From Planctomycetota bacterium (GTDB taxonomy: Bacteria > Planctomycetota > Phycisphaerae > WQYP01), in assembly GCA_021785155.1 (NCBI GenBank), contig JAJYGE010000526.1, forward strand, positions 1 to 16,153: a DNA stretch of 16,153 bases. Reading direction: 5' to 3'. Each line of letters begins with the position of its first letter. The first letter of the stretch is position 1. A program made the translations under genes and the position numbers. The notes under the pieces are model-generated. The model had not been told where the DNA came from. It did not search any database and saw nothing but the letters and a program-made list of their open reading frames with translations. Of this stretch, positions 14,489 through 16,153 are shown in pieces.

Positions 14489-16153
14489 TCAGGTCGGTGC
14501 GGCAGCGGTGCGGAGGCGCTGGCGGCGGGTGCTTAGGGCTTGCTTGGCGGTGGCATAAAGCTGATCCTGCTGCTGGCGGATGAGCAGTTTGATGTCATAA
14601 GGAACCAGGCCGTATTTCGCGCCCACGGTGGTGATGAGCTTTTGTTCGGTGGAGGTTAACTCACCATCCGTTAACGCCGCGGCCACCATGGCTCCCAGCC
14701 AGCGGTGAATCTGGTCAGGGGTTTGCGGTTCGGTAATCTGTAATTCACCGCGCCGGGCGGAATCCATCATTCGATGCAGTTGTTCATCGGTTACGCCGCG
14801 ATTTTCGGCGATATGGCTGAGCATACGTTGTTCGCCGCCGTCAATGGTGCCGTTGTCCACCATACATTTGACCATCCACGCCAATATCCCGGCGGGCGGC
14901 GGCGGCATATCAGCAGTGGCTGTCGGCGCGGGCGGGGACGACACGCCGGGCTGTTCGGAAAGCGGAACCTTGCTACCAGCGAGTTCCACAAGTAAATCCC
15001 GGGTCGCCTGACCATCTGCCGGCAGCATGTCCATGAGAATCCAGTCACGCGAACCGTCATTGAGCACCGTGCCGCAAAAGCTGCAGGCATTGGACGTGTC
15101 GTCAAGGATCGGAGCGCCGCAATTGGGGCAATGGGCGGAGGAAATGCCCTTATCCGGATCGGTCATAGTGCCGGTTTTACGCTCCAGAACCAGCAGGTGC
15201 CGGGCCATGTTGCTTTGCGGAGTTTTTTGCGTTTTCCCGGAGGCGTCGGTCTGATAGCGCCGGCTGGACCATAGCACCTCCACCAGCGCCCGATTCACAG
15301 ACGGACCGCCGATAACACCGCGGGTCTGTACCGCCCCCACCGCGCAATCACCCCAGAATGCGCGTACACCATGGACCTGTGCCGACAACAACGGAGCGTA
15401 GCTTTGGACAAATGCAGCGGCTGAAACTTTCCGCAGCGGATCAACATTACCGACACGGTCCGCCAGTACCTTCCGCCAGAAAATCACGGAAACACGATCC
15501 TCCAGGCCCGCGAGGGTGAAATCAGGATCAGCGCTTTGCAATTCCGCCACGCCGGGTATGGATTCGGAACTTTCCGGCACCCATTGAGAATCCTGCGTTA
15601 TTTCCGCCAGCACCCAGTCATACTGGCCGCTGCGCAGCAAGGCATGGCAACTCTGGCACTGGGCACCGGCATTGAGGGCAATGGCGGCTCCGCAATTGGG
15701 GCAGCTGCCTTCAATAAGGCCCGCGCCATCCGGTGTTTTGGCTCCCCGGCGGCGAAGAAAAGTCCAATATTCCGTGAACTCCTCGGCATCGCCCGATCCG
15801 GAAATCACGCGCCCGTCGCGTGTGGAAAGCGTTTGATCCACCGCTGATGCGGTAATTCGGACCGTGGCGGAATCAAACACATGGTCATGGATCAACTGCG
15901 CCATCTGCACGTCCCGCACGGCAATATCCTTCATGCGATCGCGCCGGGAATCCAATTTCTGTTCGGTGAATTGCAGGCCGAAGCGTTCATGGGTACCGTC
16001 AGAGATAAACGGACGAATGGTCGCAAGATTCTGCGCGCACCAGGCGTCCTGAATTTTCAGGAATGCCGTGTTGACCCGGGCATAAAATTTTTGCGGATCA
16101 AAAGCCGGATCGGACTGTTGCAGTTCACGCACGGCCAGAGCTTCGGCATTTTC
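14489..16153 (-). CDS. Tim44-like / zinc-ribbon / TerB-like multidomain protein (5' end missing)
   Basis: Runs off the right edge; the frame stays open to 16153, so GTG 16132 is not the true start. Residues below count from that GTG. Two similar units follow each other. Unit 1 is a Tim44-like domain (about 1-135, starting VRELQQSDPAFDPQKF...) and a zinc ribbon with C144, C147, C159, C162. Unit 2 begins VAELQSADPDF (about 192) and ends in a ribbon with C335, C338, C350, C353. Both ribbons are CPNCGA-type with eleven residues between the CxxC pairs, each followed by a DW(V/I)L stretch. A Pro-rich linker (SSPPAPTATADMPPPPAG) leads to a C-terminal TerB-like helical region (about 415-535) with two acidic repeats (DNGTIDGGEQ, TDGELTSTEQ). 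No membrane segment is visible in this part. Tim44-like domains bind membranes or partner proteins, but the cellular role here is unknown. Confidence 0.8.
   Translation of the reverse strand, partial: ENAEALAVRELQQSDPAFDPQKFYARVNTAFLKIQDAWCAQNLATIRPFISDGTHERFGLQFTEQKLDSRRDRMKDIAVRDVQMAQLIHDHVFDSATVRITASAVDQTLSTRDGRVISGSGDAEEFTEYWTFLRRRGAKTPDGAGLIEGSCPNCGAAIALNAGAQCQSCHALLRSGQYDWVLAEITQDSQWVPESSESIPGVAELQSADPDFTLAGLEDRVSVIFWRKVLADRVGNVDPLRKVSAAAFVQSYAPLLSAQVHGVRAFWGDCAVGAVQTRGVIGGPSVNRALVEVLWSSRRYQTDASGKTQKTPQSNMARHLLVLERKTGTMTDPDKGISSAHCPNCGAPILDDTSNACSFCGTVLNDGSRDWILMDMLPADGQATRDLLVELAGSKVPLSEQPGVSSPPAPTATADMPPPPAGILAWMVKCMVDNGTIDGGEQRMLSHIAENRGVTDEQLHRMMDSARRGELQITEPQTPDQIHRWLGAMVAAALTDGELTSTEQKLITTVGAKYGLVPYDIKLLIRQQQDQLYATAKQALSTRRQRLRTAAAPT
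15702..15707. other. Only CAGCTG (predicted PvuII-type target) seen in the window
   Basis: By-eye search of the window found a single CAGCTG, inside the first zinc ribbon of the Tim44-like gene. It is the predicted recognition site of the restriction system at 5211-7071 and should be N4-methylated in this host. Confidence 0.6.

Noticed and set aside
1..16153. CRISPR arrays, transposase genes or phage genes
   Set aside because: No regularly spaced repeats and no recognisable mobile-element proteins were seen in any frame.

Overview
The window looks like part of the chromosome of a Planctomycetota-type bacterium, perhaps Phycisphaerae, with Verrucomicrobiota as the main alternative. This rests on an H-X9-DG type prepilin-like protein (common in planctomycetes and Verrucomicrobia), a large Tim44-like/zinc-ribbon/TerB-like protein, moderate-to-high GC, and an ImuB/DnaE2 mutasome outside the usual proteobacterial operon. 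The assignment is inference from protein style only.

Layout. Bases 1-637 hold no convincing gene; they contain one copy of a short dispersed repeat and a likely sucA promoter. Bases 638-4933 carry sucA and sucB, the E1 and E2 components of 2-oxoglutarate dehydrogenase (TCA cycle), as a probable operon. A tRNA-Arg(UCU) gene follows at 5055-5128. Between that tRNA and dnaE2 sits a complete type II restriction-modification system closely resembling PvuII: a leftward N4-cytosine methyltransferase, and a rightward controller protein plus endonuclease whose genes overlap. The predicted target is CAGCTG, found by eye only once in the window.

Bases 7174-13030 form an error-prone repair module. dnaE2 and imuB run leftward as an operon, and an ImuA-like gene runs rightward. 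Their shared 200-bp intergenic region holds two face-to-face promoters, each with a TTGACA -35 box and an 18-nt spacer. Each promoter carries the same direct-repeat element, CTAAC-N6-CTAAC on its own coding strand. This looks like the operator of an SOS-type repressor with an unfamiliar site, and is the most interesting signal here.

The right end has a prepilin-like H-X9-DG protein (13149-14138), a 350-bp gap with the second repeat copy, and a leftward gene running off the window. That gene encodes a protein built from two successive Tim44-like plus zinc-ribbon units and a C-terminal TerB-like region.

The genes fall into separate jobs: central metabolism (sucAB), defence (PvuII-like system), damage-induced mutagenic repair (imuA-like, imuB, dnaE2), and envelope or surface functions (prepilin-like and perhaps the Tim44-like protein).
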